NCBI GenBank assembly: GCA_009763385.1 | Contig: CM019829.1 | Location: 36,249,705 to 36,313,704, forward strand | Source: Coix lacryma-jobi var. lacryma-jobi | Taxonomy: Eukaryota > Streptophyta > Magnoliopsida > Poales > Poaceae | Length of the DNA: 64,000 nucleotides | Direction of reading: 5' to 3' | Part shown: piece after piece, positions 1 to 11,067 of the stretch | How the letters are laid out: each line of letters opens with the position of its first letter | How positions within the stretch are numbered: the first letter of the stretch is position 1 | Position numbers and translations under genes: made by a program | Notes under the pieces: model-generated | Database searches by the model: none | What the model was told of the DNA's origin: nothing | What the model saw: the letters and a program-made list of their open reading frames with translations, nothing else

Positions 1-2248
1 TTGGTATTTTTGGAGAGTGATCTATAACTCCAAAAATCTTGAGATAAATTTTTGAGACCTTGTTATAACATGCTGAACCTCTGGTAAAATTGTGAAGTCT
101 TTTGGAGCAAGTTGATTTTTGAGCATTTATTTTAATTAAGGAATAGTGCCTTTTGTTAATTAAATGTTTAGATTTATTTGAGCATCTTAATGACCTCCAA
201 AAATTATGAAATTTGTTTTGCCATCTGTTTATGCCTTAATGAACTTATGTGATTAATTTGGTAATTTTTGGAGCAACTTCATAAAATGACCTTTTAAATA
301 AAATAAGAAAAATAGAAAAGATGGATTAGGGTTGGTAATAAGTGTTTAATGATGTGATCTTTGGATTGATTGATGTTCATAGACCCCTACCCTTTGGTCT
401 ATGATGTCTGTGATGATATGTTTGGTTAATACTTAGGATAATTATAATAAGGCCTAACATCAATAATGCTTAAGAAAGAAATGGTTACCTTTTATGCTCA
501 ACCTAGATTTCGATTATGCCTTGCCTAAGAGTAATCTAGATTCAGTGGAATTGTCTTGCACCATAAGTCCATATCATCATTCTCATGAGCATTCATCATT
601 GCATCCGTATAGTTGACGAAGAAGGTACCAGAGTCGAGGCCACTGTTGACGAACCAACTCCCGAGGCGACCCCGAGCTCCAACACCTATACCTACCCCGA
701 GTCTGCTCTCTTTGCTCTTCAAGGCAAGCCCCGGTGCATTTAACCCTTTCCTTGAATTTTATAAAATGATTTGCTTAAATGCTTTTGAGTTAAATTATTG
801 CATTAGGTTTATAGGAGTCGTGTGCTATCCTAATTGATGCACTATCCACCTTGACCACTGATACACCCGATACCTGCTTTTCAAAAGTATTTGAAAAAAA
901 AATGCTTAGCAATGCTTATTGAATTAGATTTTGCAATAAAATGCCAATTTTAAAAGTGTGATCACTTAAGAAATGTTTATGGGAATTTTGGTCTTACTCC
1001 CCGGCTGTTGGCTAGGTATCTGATCCGTACCTAGTTAATAGCGAGGAGAGGTTGTCCGAGCGTACGGTGCCGTCATGTTGTAGTCCGGGACTCAACAGTT
1101 GACACCGACCGGGACATGGTTGAAAAACTGACAGGACTATTACGCTTGGGTGAGATATGACCAAGGTATAGTTCTGGCTGGAAAATTAGGGACCATCCGT
1201 ATGGGGGCCTGCTGGTCAAGACTTGTAACTATTCACATACTACGGAAAGCTCTGGCTCCAAGGAATCCTTTATTGGACCGACAACCACGCACTGGGAGTG
1301 GAGAGATGGCGGAAGTAGCATGTACCCACGTGACAGGACCTGTACTCTTGGGTTAGAGTCCCGAGGTACTTGTCGCTGGCGGAAAATTGGAGTGGTGTAC
1401 TGTACTTCCGGGTGGCGTAGGACCGGGCCCAATCTTGGAGGAATCGTGGTAGACGAGTTGGCATATGCAAGCTTGGGTGCTACATATGCAGTGTGGATAG
1501 GGATCCTCAGCTGAGTATTATTTATCCGGATTAACGTTTCTCCTCGGTTATGGAGACTTGGTCCACTGACTGTCAACGGAGAGTGGTTCTCAACTAGGAA
1601 TGTTTTGAAATGTAAAATGAATCATGAATGATGAAGAATTGAGGAATACTGAATCTTTCAAAAATAAAATAAGGTTTACAAAAATGCTTTTCTGCAAAAT
1701 ACTTGATCTTGCTTAAGCCTTACCTTGACTACCCTAAGCCTCTCATTCCTGAGTCTTCTCCCTTTTTCTTTAGTCGGGTAAGTCTTGTTGAGTACCCCAG
1801 TACTCAGGGTTTGTTACCCATGTTGCAGGTATGCCTGAGACCCCGATGTGTCTCGCACCCTGTTGCGTGACCTTCGTCCAGGAAGAGGCCGATGAGGCCA
1901 ATGAGTAAATGTGCACCCTCGGGCTGGGTGTTACATGTATCTTTATGTTAATGTTTCCGCTACGTTGTCTACTTTGAATCACCCGAACAATGGTTTGTAA
2001 TAACCGTACTCCTTACCTCATTTGAAACCTCGTTTTGTAAAACTAATGTTATTTAAGTCTTCCGCTCTTTATTCCGATGTTATTTGTAAAAGTATGCAAT
2101 GCTGTAACCGAATTGTGAGATGATCCTGCGGACATTGGGCGCTGATGTAGCCCGGTGGCGAACAGGTCTTAATCACATGGAACATGGGTTCGGCTGTCAG
2201 AGGTTGACAGGGACACGTGGGCCATAGGATTAGGGTCGTTCCGTCACA
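1..2248 (+). mobile_element. Gypsy-type LTR, 3' part, running in from the left edge
   Basis: This stretch matches the 3' half of the solo LTR at 35428-39528 (about 37530-39528) almost throughout, with small indels, and ends in the same CCGTCACA terminus at 2248. The 5' half lies outside the window, so a solo LTR cannot be told from a full element. No primer-binding site follows position 2248, which argues for a solo LTR or a 3' LTR. The next five bases, TATGG, would be the target-site duplication; its partner is off-window. No coding capacity was recognised. Confidence 0.8.
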
Positions 2249-3503
2249 TATGGTGAGTAGGTAAATCCGGCAGGATGGACCGTTGGTGGTGTGGTGCCAT
2301 GTGACTTGGCGTACGGTTGCCGTGTGACTCGGCGTTACGGTTTGCCATGGGACTTGGCGTTGGTTTGGGTTTGTGGTTTGTTATCCTGCCTGGATCCCTA
2401 GGACCCGGTTCTTGGACAAGTAACCCGGCAAAACAGCGCAAACCATGAGGCCTATATGGCTCTGGGACTGGCTAATTAATTAGAGAAGCCTTATGTCGTT
2501 ATTAGTTACATATGGACATGGGACAGGGCTTCTTCTACGCAGGTTACTGCTTGGTACGGGAGTGATTCCCAGGCTCGGGCGCCAGACCTGGTGTTATTAC
2601 GGAAGGTAGCTCTACGTCGTGACATATGAATCTAATACACATAGGAGGACTCTTTGTAACGGCCTTGTAGTGAACCCTGCCGATCCACCTTGGAAGTGGG
2701 TTAAGAGACTAGCTACCTCGGGCACAAGGGCAACACGACTCATGGGTAAAGATGTGCAAACTCTGCAGAGTAAATAAACTGATATATCAGCCGTGCTCAC
2801 GGTCAAGAGCGGGCTTGGACTTCTTCGAGATTAGTTGGTTACTGGTTCGGGTCATCTGATGGACTTCAGGTGTGGTTTGCCTGATGGACTTCAGGTGTGG
2901 GTATGCTTGGTGCGACTCCAAGTGTTGGTTGCTCGGTGTGCTCCGAGTGTGGTTTGCTCGGTGCGACTCCGAGTATGGTTACTGTTACAGATGGAGACTG
3001 TGGATATAACCTAGTAAATAGGTGCATAGGATTAATAGGATTTTAATAGGATGTGTTGCTTTAGGTGCTTGAGTCAAACAGAGTCAGCCTACCTTTGTTA
3101 TTAGCCTCATAAGCATATATTTCCTACACTTGCGGAGTACATTTCGATGTACTCACCCTTCCTCTTTGAACCCCTGCTACCCCACCCAGACGCTGGAGTC
3201 TACGACACAGAGCAGGAGTACCGAGAAGACGGTGGATACGACCCAGACGACTTGTATTAGGATGGCGCAGCCCCCGGTCGACCTTCCTGTGGAGATGGCG
3301 TCCAGTTTCCGCGAAGTCTACATCAGAGTCTACATGAGAGTCTGTACTTTTCTTTTAGACCCGAGGGTCATTTTTTAAATAATGTTCGATATATTAATAA
3401 AGCATTGTTTTGATATTTACTATGATGTGGATATATGTATGAAAATTGATCCTGACATACATATATTGTGCTCCAATTTTGTTCTTAAAATTGGGGTGTC
3501 ACA
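2249..3503 (+). mobile_element. 3' part of a second Gypsy-type LTR hosting the first
   Basis: The sequence ends in GGGGTGTCACA at 3503, the usual terminus of grass Gypsy LTRs that begin TGTGACACC. A polyadenylation-type AATAAA lies near 3397. It abuts element A at exactly the point where A loses homology with its sister copy D, so this LTR truncated A; GTATA (3504-3508) is the expected duplication. It holds the hairpin array at 2856-2973. No protein was recognised. Family assignment is by terminus only. Confidence 0.6.
2856..2973. repeat. Tandem array of about 25-bp hairpin units
   Basis: Five consecutive units each contain a short inverted repeat followed by a GTGTGGTT-like spacer. The stems are CTGA/TCAG (2856-2869), CCTGA/TCAGG (2880-2895), CTTGG/CCAAG (2906-2922), CTCGG/CCGAG (2932-2947) and CTCGG/CCGAG (2957-2973). 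Both arms change together between units. Confidence 0.75.
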
Positions 3504-3506
3504 GTA

Positions 3507-3514
3507 TATAAATA
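3507..3514 (+). promoter_or_regulatory. TATA box of the element A gene
   Basis: TATAAATA lies 80 bp upstream of the ATG at 3587. The same box sits 80 bp upstream of the ATG in element D (48862-48869). Confidence 0.5.
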
Positions 3515-3586
3515 GCTACAATCCCTATTTTTTTATTTTTCTTCTCCACTCATTTTCTCTCCATCCGCATCTGAAGCAGAGTAGCA

Positions 3587-4127
3587 ATGGCGACGATGCC
3601 TCCTCCCCCACCGGCAGCTGCGGCGCCACCTCCGCCAAAGAGCCAGCGGCTCCAACATTCAACTGACAGCCGCGACTGCTCCGCCCACATCCACATGCGG
3701 CATCTTGGGGCGCGACGTCAAGGGCCGTTGTTTGTGCATTGTCCGGCGGTGTCTCCTCGACACATCGGTGCTGGCTGTTGCAAGATCCAGCGTCGACGGC
3801 GGCTCCCTCCTCGCGGATCCGGCCTCCCATAGTGGTGGTGGCAGCGGCCCGATGGTCCTCCACCCCGACGGCGGCCCCTTCCTCGACAACCACGGTTCAT
3901 CCCTGCGTGCTCAAGCTGGCTCCGGTGCTTGCAGGTTCTCTCCTGAGTGGATCCGATGCTTCCATGTCATTGACAACCACGGCGGTGGCCTCGTGTGCCA
4001 ATCCAGTGCTTGTAGGTTCTTGTGGATCCGATGCTTGCATGTTGAGATGGAGTTTGATTCGTTAGGAGGAAACAGATCGATGGCTGGATCTCGCAGAAGA
4101 GCGTCTCTTCCTGTGTACTGTGGTTGA
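3587..4127 (+). pseudogene. Broken copy of the unknown gene carried by elements A and D
   Basis: The ATG at 3587 begins MATMPPPPPAAAAPPPP, matching the D protein MATTPPPAPAAVAPPPP. The A copy then shifts frame; the homologous region (GRDVKGRCL, then SLLADPASH and LMVLHPDG-like residues) continues in the frame open from 3705 to 4127. It therefore has at least one frameshift relative to D, plus the 170-bp deletion. The N-terminus is proline/alanine-rich and no domain was recognised. It may be a host gene fragment captured by the element. Function unknown. Confidence 0.4.
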
Positions 4128-5186
4128 TGCATGCCATTGATTTTGCTGTTGAATTCGTTCAATTTTTGTTACAAATCTCATGAAGCGTCAACTCTTCCAC
4201 ATAAATTGTCTCACTGTTTTGTTGGATTCCAGGAAGATTTTTGTTCAGGGTGAATTTGATTTTGTACAAATACGATGGATATGAGGATAAATGTACAGAT
4301 GATGAATGTTTTCAATATTACTGAGATTTTTTTTACGTATTCTGATCATTTTTGCTCAATACGCTACCCGATGCTAGAAACCTTTTTTTAATTACTATAA
4401 TTGCTTCGGTAATTACTTCTTGCTTTAGAGATTACGGTTTATTAATCATTACAAAATACATCACCTACAAAAATAAAAACTGATTACTTTTTGTCACGTA
4501 GATGCCATGAGTAGTAATATAATACTTATTACTACCGTAAAAGAAAATGAAATTACACCATTGCTGGTACGTGAAACCAGTTATTTTCAGAAATATAACT
4601 AAACCAGCCATGAGTAGTAATACTTATTACTAGTTCAAGCGACTTAAAATTTGAAATAGTGATGAGTTTACGTAATCACGGTTAAGTAGTTAAAAAAGAG
4701 TCTTAACTTGTGATAATAGACCATAAAGGACCATTGAATGTAGTCACTAATTTCCCTAATCAGGGGTGATACATGTCGCATGCACTCCACTCTTATTCCT
4801 TGCGTCAAACATCAGCGAACTGCCAACTAATACTACTAATGCGGTGTCTTTTGAGTACTTTTACGCTTATACAAATATAAAAGGTTCATGGGATATGGTC
4901 ACAGGTCATTTGTTGACTCAACATTCGTGAATATTACCTTTACGGTTATAGAAAGAAATAGTGATGATAATTTACAGTTGTGGAGAGTGGCCACCAGATC
5001 CTATGTTGAGTCAGACTCCGCGAGAATATATTTTACGGTTGCGGGGTGAATGAGTAATACCTTTTACGGTTACGGGATGACCAGATCCTCTGTTGAGTCA
5101 GACTTCGCGAGAATATATTGTATGGTTGCGGGATGAATGAGTAATACCTTTTACGGTTGCAGGATGAGATCGCCGGAGTCCTACCG
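4128..5186. other. Non-coding body of element A
   Basis: AT-rich sequence with TAGTAATACTTATTACTA-like inverted motifs around 4500-4640 and, near 4980-5170, repeated GAGAATATATTTTACGG / TTTACGGTTGCGGG modules. No open frame of note. It matches 49640-50700 of element D. Confidence 0.6.
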
Positions 5187-5211
5187 GCGCTCTAAATAAT
5201 ATTTAGAGCGC
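5187..5211. repeat. Subterminal hairpin of element A
   Basis: A perfect inverted repeat with 11-bp arms (GCGCTCTAAAT / ATTTAGAGCGC) around a 3-base loop, 21 bp inside the right end. Related hairpins lie at the ends of elements C and D. Confidence 0.85.
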
Positions 5212-5230
5212 TGCGCTTCAAATAGCAGAG

Positions 5231-5232
<2 letters not shown>

Positions 5233-5301
<69 letters not shown>
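5233..5301. repeat. (TA)n microsatellite between elements A and B
   Basis: About 34 uninterrupted TA units followed by a short (CA)n. Confidence 0.95.
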
Positions 5302-5311
<10 letters not shown>

Positions 5312-7070
5312 TGTGCTATCCTACACCTAGGGTGTAGGATAATTATTCTACACCAAGCAGCCCAACCGGGCTTCATCCGATCACCCAGCTTTCTAATTCC
5401 CCCCGCGCGTCCAGTCCACCTCCCACCTCCGCATGACAACTTGGGTCGTTGGCCCACTCGTGCGCCCACCGCTAATTAACTGGCCATCGGCCCACCTCAA
5501 ATTCTCGCGCCGCACATGGTTGGTTAGCCCAGCTCAACTTGCACCCTCCGCATGCATGCAACACTACTTTTTCTCACGTGCAAGGACTGATGCATGCCCG
5601 CCTATAATCATTCATGTATACTAGTGTATCTGCGGACTTATTTTTCATATACAACCATACATGATCTACTATATGTTTGCATGCATATATTAATATATAA
5701 TGTTCATTAGCTGTATGTATGTACTATAGTAATTGACAATATTATAATATTTTCTTAGTAAAAAACTCAGACAGTATGTTCTTACTAAAAAAAACTTTTT
5801 AATAGTATTTATACTGTCTAGACACTTCAAAAATACTGACAATATTTTTTAGTAGCTGATAGTATTTATTAATATTTAATAGTATTTTCTTTACCTACTT
5901 TTTACTGCTACCGAGACTAGTATTACCGGTATCTTTTAAGTAGATGTCAGTATTTTCTAGTATATTCTTTTTATTAATATTATAACTCTAGTGATTGTAA
6001 GTATGTTTAAGTATATTTAAGTAGCTAGCAGTATCATATAGTATGTGTCAGTATTTCTTAGCTACGAATACTGATTAGGGTTGTAACATAAATACTGTTT
6101 GAGTACTGAGTACAAATACTGATTAGGGTTTCAACAGAGATGCTAATTAGGGGTACAGTACTAATACTGATCATACTGATTGGTATGAATACTGATGATA
6201 CTGGTTGGAGTCAGTATGAATACTGATCATATTGATTAGGGTCATAGTACGAATACTGATCATACTGATTACGGTCACAGACGAATACTGATCAAGTTTT
6301 TATAATAAACAAGATAATAATGTGTGATAGTCTCGTGTGTCCGTATTCTAGTATCATTAAGTAGTTGTCAGTATTTATCTCTTATTCATTTGTTTTCAAT
6401 ATTAGGTGCCGTATTCTATTATCATTAAGTAGTTATCAGTATTTTATCTCTTATTCATTTGTTTTCAATATTAGGTATCTTTAAGTAGTAGTCAATACTG
6501 TAAGCCTGTGACTATACTTTCCATCATTTCCAACATTTTTTAGTACACATCAATGTTTTTATAAGTATTTTTTATTAGTACTATGAATCTTTAGTTTATA
6601 TATCTAGTATGTGTCGGTATTTTCTTTAGTTTTTTTAGTAGTGTTTAGTGTTTTTCCCTCAGCACATGGTGATACATTGCTTAAGTATTTTACTTCAATC
6701 ATTTAATATTATTTAGTATTGTCGTCTCTTTTACTTTGATGTAATTATTAGTACTCTTCAGTATATGTTAATACGGTATATGTTAATATGTTATTTCATT
6801 AGTTGTTAGTATAGTCCTTCATTATTTTTAGTATTTTTCCACTTATTTCAAGTTATTAGTAGTATTTGATACATGTTAAATATTTTTTCAGTACTTGTTA
6901 GTACTATCGTTTGATAACTGTCAGTAATCAATTTTTGATTTAGTAGTTACAGTATGTTTCACGTAGAATAACAGGAGCAAGGGCCGTGGGCTGATCGGGG
7001 CGGGAGCCTGCTCGTTTAGGTGTTTGGTGTAGAATAATATTCTACACCTAGGGTGTAGAATAGCACTGCC

Positions 7071-7080
<10 letters not shown>
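5301..7080. mobile_element. Element B: non-coding DNA element flanked by (TA)n on both sides
   Basis: The ends are inverted repeats of about 40 bp. The left reads (CA)n, GTGCTATCCTACACC, and after a self-complementary TAGGGTGTAG continues to ATTATTCTACACC at 5353. The right end (7029-7080) is its reverse complement with a few mismatches and ends in (TG)n. Both ends run into (TA)n. The interior (5640-6950) is AT-rich with scattered GAATACTGAT / CAGTATT motifs and no coding frame. Insertion into TA microsatellites recalls the rice Micron elements (established knowledge); relationship to Micron is inference. Confidence 0.65.

Positions 7081-7132
<52 letters not shown>
7080..7132. repeat. (TA)n microsatellite between elements B and C
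   Basis: About 26 TA units, followed by AAAGAGG. The Copia-type element at 7138 inserted here; after it the sequence resumes at AGAGG (19122). Confidence 0.95.
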
Positions 7133-7134
<2 letters not shown>

Positions 7135-8476
7135 AGGTGTAAGTGCATCTAGCCCTTAGTGGGTTTTGGTGAACTGAGTGACAACATAATTAAAGGTCTA
7201 ACAAGTTTGCTAAGTGTATCCAAGGTTCAACAAGAAAAGCAAACTTGATGGTATTCCACATAGTGTTGAAATGAAGGCCAAAATTGTGTACTGTTGTATT
7301 GGAAGATCATGGAAACAATCTTGTTCAAGCAAAAGACAACAATGCAAATAGAGTTGATGATATGGCTTCTATGTTGTGGGATATCATGGCATCATGAGAA
7401 AGCAAACATATTTGACAAATGACAAGTGGGACATAGATTGATGATTTTGGAATGGTCTCAACAATGGGTTGCTTTTCATGAGCAAGATGAGTTTGATAGT
7501 GAACTAGCTTTGATCAAGGTTGAAGAATGAATCAAGAATGCATAAGTGAGTTAATGTCAAGCAAAGGTCAATGACAAAGACTTAAACTCATATTGGATAT
7601 ATGTCATCTCTACATTGGTTTGCTTGTATGGATAAATATTTGGAGAATCACTTTGCATTGATTTGATCAAGCTAGAAGTATGAAGATGGAGATTGAAGTA
7701 AGTGTTGAGTGTCAAGCCAAAATGGAGAGGATATAAGGAACCGTGAATTGGCTTGACCATATTAATGATGATCCATATATGTCTCTATGTGAGTCAAACT
7801 AAAGCTTGATTGATCTCAACATTCATACCTACAAGATGTTCAAGCAAGGATCACAATATTGAAGAAATGGTTTTCAATGGATGCTTAATATGATGTGACT
7901 TGAGTATGGCTTGGTAAGGTGAAGATAGCAAGGAAAGGACTTCGAGGTACTAAGCGAAAGTGAAGGTCAAGGAGACCGAGGTACTATGGCTAGGGTGAAG
8001 AAGAGAGTACTTGCATTGAGTCGAGGTACTAATCAAGCTATGAGGAGTCATATTGTGTTGACGATCAGATCATTAGTGATAGTGACTTGAAGCCATGAAG
8101 TTGAACTCACATATGAGAGATGGTTCAAGTCACATGCTCAAGGGATGTTTGCTCGAAGAGATGAGATAGTTGCAATTAGTTGCAACCCCTATGAAGTGAC
8201 ATTGAGAAGAAATGGCATATGAAGATACTGAAGACTCAAGTGGTTAATTGTTTATATTCTCTTATTCTTGAGTATAGGTATGCCGTACTATTAAGAGGGA
8301 TTCTAGCACCCACAGTCAAATTGTGATACCAATGCTCAATATTTGCCAGAAAGATATACTTCTAGCCACCTTTCTAACCCCACAGGTTTCACATTGATTT
8401 GACTAAATTTGGGTGGTCGGCAGTGCCGAACCTTATGGTCGGCAGTGCCGATCATAATCGAACCGTTGGGCCCAGA

Positions 8477-8488
8477 CTATATATATAC
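8477..8488 (+). promoter_or_regulatory. Probable LTR TATA box
   Basis: A TATATATATA run followed by CCTTTCCAG in the 5' LTR; the identical site is at 18249-18260. It would place the U3/R boundary near 8510. Confidence 0.45.
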
Positions 8489-9180
8489 CTTTCCAGAAAG
8501 CCCACAACGGCCCAGTTACACCAGTGCTTCTTCCAGCTCGGGATCTGACCGTTTGAAGAGCTCCCCTCTCTCTCTCTCACTCCTCCATTGTTGCTCCCAA
8601 AGCTTTCAAGTGGATCTCCCATTCCAACCACTAAAACTTGAAAGAGAGGGCAGCAAAACTCGATTAGAGAGCAGATCCATTGATTCCCAAAGTCCCAAGA
8701 GCATTGGTTCACGTTTGGCCGGAGGTTCTAGGGTTTATTACTCTTGGAGCTTGCTCCTAGCCGGCTAGGCGTTGCCCTTGAGCTTGCCAACGTTTGTGGT
8801 AGCCTTGGGAGGTTTGTAACCACCTTCTTGCAGCTAAGAAATCACCCCTCACCTCAAGAGTTCACTCTCTTGACTTGAGAACGAGGAAAGGGCAAACCTA
8901 AGTGGTGAGCTTGAGCCTTTGTGGCATACCTCAACAACGTGGACTTAGGCAAGCCTTTGTGGCGAGCTGAACCACGGGATAAATCCTTGTGTCACCTTGT
9001 GCTTTGGTTTACATTCCATTCTTGAAGTGATTTCTAGGGTTAGGGTTTGATCTAGTGCTTTATACTTGTGCTTTCGATTTCTGGCATATCTGTGAACTGT
9101 CTAACCCTGCAGGAAGCTTATCCTCTGCCTGTGCAACATTTCTTCTCATACCCACGAAACTCAGTTTCACTTTTTCCCAG

Positions 9181-9262
9181 ATCGGCAGTGCTGATCTCAG
9201 GATCGGCAGTGCTGATCTCAGGATCGGCAGTGCTGATCTCAGAATCGGCAGTGCTGATCTGT
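9181..9262 (+). repeat. 21-bp tandem repeat in the LTR
   Basis: Four units of ATCGGCAGTGCTGATCTCAG(G), a variant of the CGGCAGTGCCG motif. The same array is at 18953-19034 in the 3' LTR. Confidence 0.9.
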
Positions 9263-9350
9263 CTACTGATTAAATTGAGTTTTGAGTTTTGACAGGCCTA
9301 TTCACCCCCCCCCCCTCTAGGCCTCCTTGGCGACATCAAGGTCCTTTCAA

Positions 9351-9363
9351 TTGGTATCGGAGC
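9351..9363 (+). other. Primer-binding site (initiator tRNA-Met type)
   Basis: TTGGTATCGGAGC starts two bases after the 5' LTR. It differs by one base from the usual plant Copia site TGGTATCAGAGC, which pairs with the 3' end of initiator tRNA-Met. Confidence 0.8.
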
Positions 9364-9402
9364 CTGGGCTCTCAAATTAGGGCTTAACCGCCTTGAGAGA
9401 CG

Positions 9403-11067
9403 ATGTCGACAAGTGAGGAAGTATCTCTAGAACTTTTACTTTTAGATGGCTCAAATTATGCATCTTGGTCCGCTAGTGTGCTTACTGTTTTTAGGACCAT
9501 GGGTCCTCATATCGAGCGGATTGTTGATGTGAGCATTTCACCTCCTAGTGATGATTTGACCTATCTATCTAAAGAGGAAGTGAAATGCTTACAACACAAT
9601 GCTCAAGCCTCTAATGTCTTATTTAGTGCTTTGAGTGAAGATGTTTTTGATGTCGTCATATTTGGAGACGGTGAACCTCTTGAGGATGCTCATGTGATTT
9701 GGACCACACTCAAGGAAAGATATGACAAGTCCAAATGTGATGAGAAGTTGCTCTCATTGGAGGAATCACTTGAGGAGTGCTCAACTTCACCAACAATTGA
9801 AGAGCCTCAAGTGATTCTCCTAAAAGGCCTAAGTGATCATGGCACAACCACTTCCTTACCGACATATGTGGAAGGTAATGAAATGGTTGGTGAGAACAAG
9901 ACTTTGACATGTGATACTTCTACTTCCTATAGTTCTTGTGAGACTAACATTTTGAAGGAAGAAGAAGCTTGTGATCGGTGGAGGCCAAGTGATGAATCTA
10001 CTTCACCAAAATGCTCAACTATCCATGTCACTTCTCATATATGTCTTATGACAAAGGGTAAGAAGGTAAAATCAAAAGCCAAACCTCCTCCAACTTTAGA
10101 AGACATCTCTAGTAGTGATCTTAGTGATAGCTCTAGTGATGATGAATCTAGTGATGAAGAGATAGACAATATAACTAAGAACTTGGATAAAATGACCAAA
10201 GTCTATATCACTAAGCTATTGGAGGAATTAGAGAGCGTTCAAGCTGAGCTAGCTACTAGAGATGATGATCTCATTGCACAAGAGAACATCTACATAGCTA
10301 GCAAGGAAGCTCTTGCAATAGAGAGAAGTGAGGTGGCTGCCTTGCGCAAGGCTTTGGCCAAAGAGCAAGAAAGCCATGCTATTACAAAGAATGAGAATGT
10401 TGCACTCAAGCAAAAGTATTGTAGCTTGGATGAAAAGTACAAGGAGCTTGAGTTGCAATATAACATTCTTTGGGATAGCAACTCACATCCCTCTAAGGCA
10501 ATGAATGAATCTACTCCCTCCACTAGCCAAGGATGTGGAAAATGTTACAACCTTGATATAAATGTTTATTCCACTAACCTTGCAAATATGGAGGCAATGA
10601 AAAAGGAAATTGCTAGGCTCAATGAAATGATTGATAAAGGGTGCAGCAACAAAGGTATACACATAGGCACCAAGAAAGTGGATGACCAAAGCAAGCCCAA
10701 GTACAAGGATGGAAGACATCCTTCCATCAAAGATGGTTTGGGTCACACAAAAGGAGCCAAAACCAATGGAAGAAAGAGAGTGAAAGGCTATGAGTGTGTT
10801 AAGTTCTTGAGCAAGGGCAAGGTTGGTACAGATCAGCCTGCACAGATGTCGGCACAGCAACCAACCAAATCAGCACTGCCACGCTTGGTCGGCAGTGCCG
10901 ATGGGTTAGTCGGCAGTGCCGACCCCCGCAAGAAAGGGAAGGCCACCAACCATGCCCCTGGTCAGAACAAGCCCAAGAAGATGGTGCCCAAGCAAAAGCA
11001 GGTTCCACAGAAGTCAAATGAATCAATGTGGGTGACTCAAACAAGGTGCAACATCAACAAAACATAA
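9403..11067 (+). CDS. gag: Copia-type gag, N-terminal and coiled-coil part
   Basis: A 554-residue frame starting 40 bp after the primer-binding site. Residues about 9-120 (LLLDGSNYASWSASV, then FDVVIFGDGEPLEDAHVIW and LKERYDKSKCDEK) resemble the UBN2/DUF4219 gag domain of plant Copia elements. Residues about 225-250 are Ser/Asp-rich; about 265-350 form a heptad-rich coiled coil. Residues near 495-510 encode VGSAD twice, translated from two CGGCAGTGCCG palindromes. It lacks zinc knuckles; these lie in the overlapping frame beginning at 11028, so the full gag needs a frameshift or has suffered a one-base indel. Gag would assemble the cytoplasmic virus-like particle. Confidence 0.85.
   Translation: MSTSEEVSLELLLLDGSNYASWSASVLTVFRTMGPHIERIVDVSISPPSDDLTYLSKEEVKCLQHNAQASNVLFSALSEDVFDVVIFGDGEPLEDAHVIWTTLKERYDKSKCDEKLLSLEESLEECSTSPTIEEPQVILLKGLSDHGTTTSLPTYVEGNEMVGENKTLTCDTSTSYSSCETNILKEEEACDRWRPSDESTSPKCSTIHVTSHICLMTKGKKVKSKAKPPPTLEDISSSDLSDSSSDDESSDEEIDNITKNLDKMTKVYITKLLEELESVQAELATRDDDLIAQENIYIASKEALAIERSEVAALRKALAKEQESHAITKNENVALKQKYCSLDEKYKELELQYNILWDSNSHPSKAMNESTPSTSQGCGKCYNLDINVYSTNLANMEAMKKEIARLNEMIDKGCSNKGIHIGTKKVDDQSKPKYKDGRHPSIKDGLGHTKGAKTNGRKRVKGYECVKFLSKGKVGTDQPAQMSAQQPTKSALPRLVGSADGLVGSADPRKKGKATNHAPGQNKPKKMVPKQKQVPQKSNESMWVTQTRCNINKT
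10890..10921 (+). repeat. Two CGGCAGTGCCG palindromes inside the gag coding sequence
   Basis: Copies at 10890-10900 and 10911-10921, in frame as part of VGSAD. The same 11-mer is in the LTRs and at 12809-12840. Confidence 0.95.

Larger units (their letters stand above)
3504..5232 (+). mobile_element. Element A: (TA)n-associated non-autonomous DNA element, left-truncated
   Basis: It is near-identical to element D from its TATA box to its right end (compare 48860-50732). The right end carries a subterminal hairpin, then AAATAGCAGAGTC directly against a (TA)n tract. The left end was removed by the LTR ending at 3503. Relative to D it lacks about 170 bp near 3865, apparently lost between CGACGG direct repeats. 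Near the right end (about 4980-5170) a degenerate module with the motif TTTACGGTTGCGGGATGA is repeated. The superfamily is not established. Confidence 0.7.
7138..9349 (+). repeat. 5' LTR of the Copia-type element
   Basis: It begins TGTAAGTGCATCTAG and ends GGTCCTTTCA. It contains two CGGCAGTGCCG palindromes (8418-8428, 8440-8450), a TATA run, a (CT)n stretch near 8571, a 21-bp tandem repeat and an 11-base C run near the end. Confidence 0.95.

Noticed and set aside
3382..3666. 94-codon frame crossing the LTR/element A junction
   Set aside because: It spans two unrelated elements and is a chance frame.
5160..5232. Helitron 3' end (hairpin near an end)
   Set aside because: No CTRR terminus follows the hairpin, and the opposite ends of C and D are inverted matches, which Helitrons lack.
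5218..5469. Minus-strand frame with a long Tyr-Ile run
   Set aside because: It is the translation of (TA)n and adjacent DNA, not a gene.
7557..7760. 67-codon frame repeated at 17329-17532
   Set aside because: Identical only because it lies in the two LTRs; no coding evidence.
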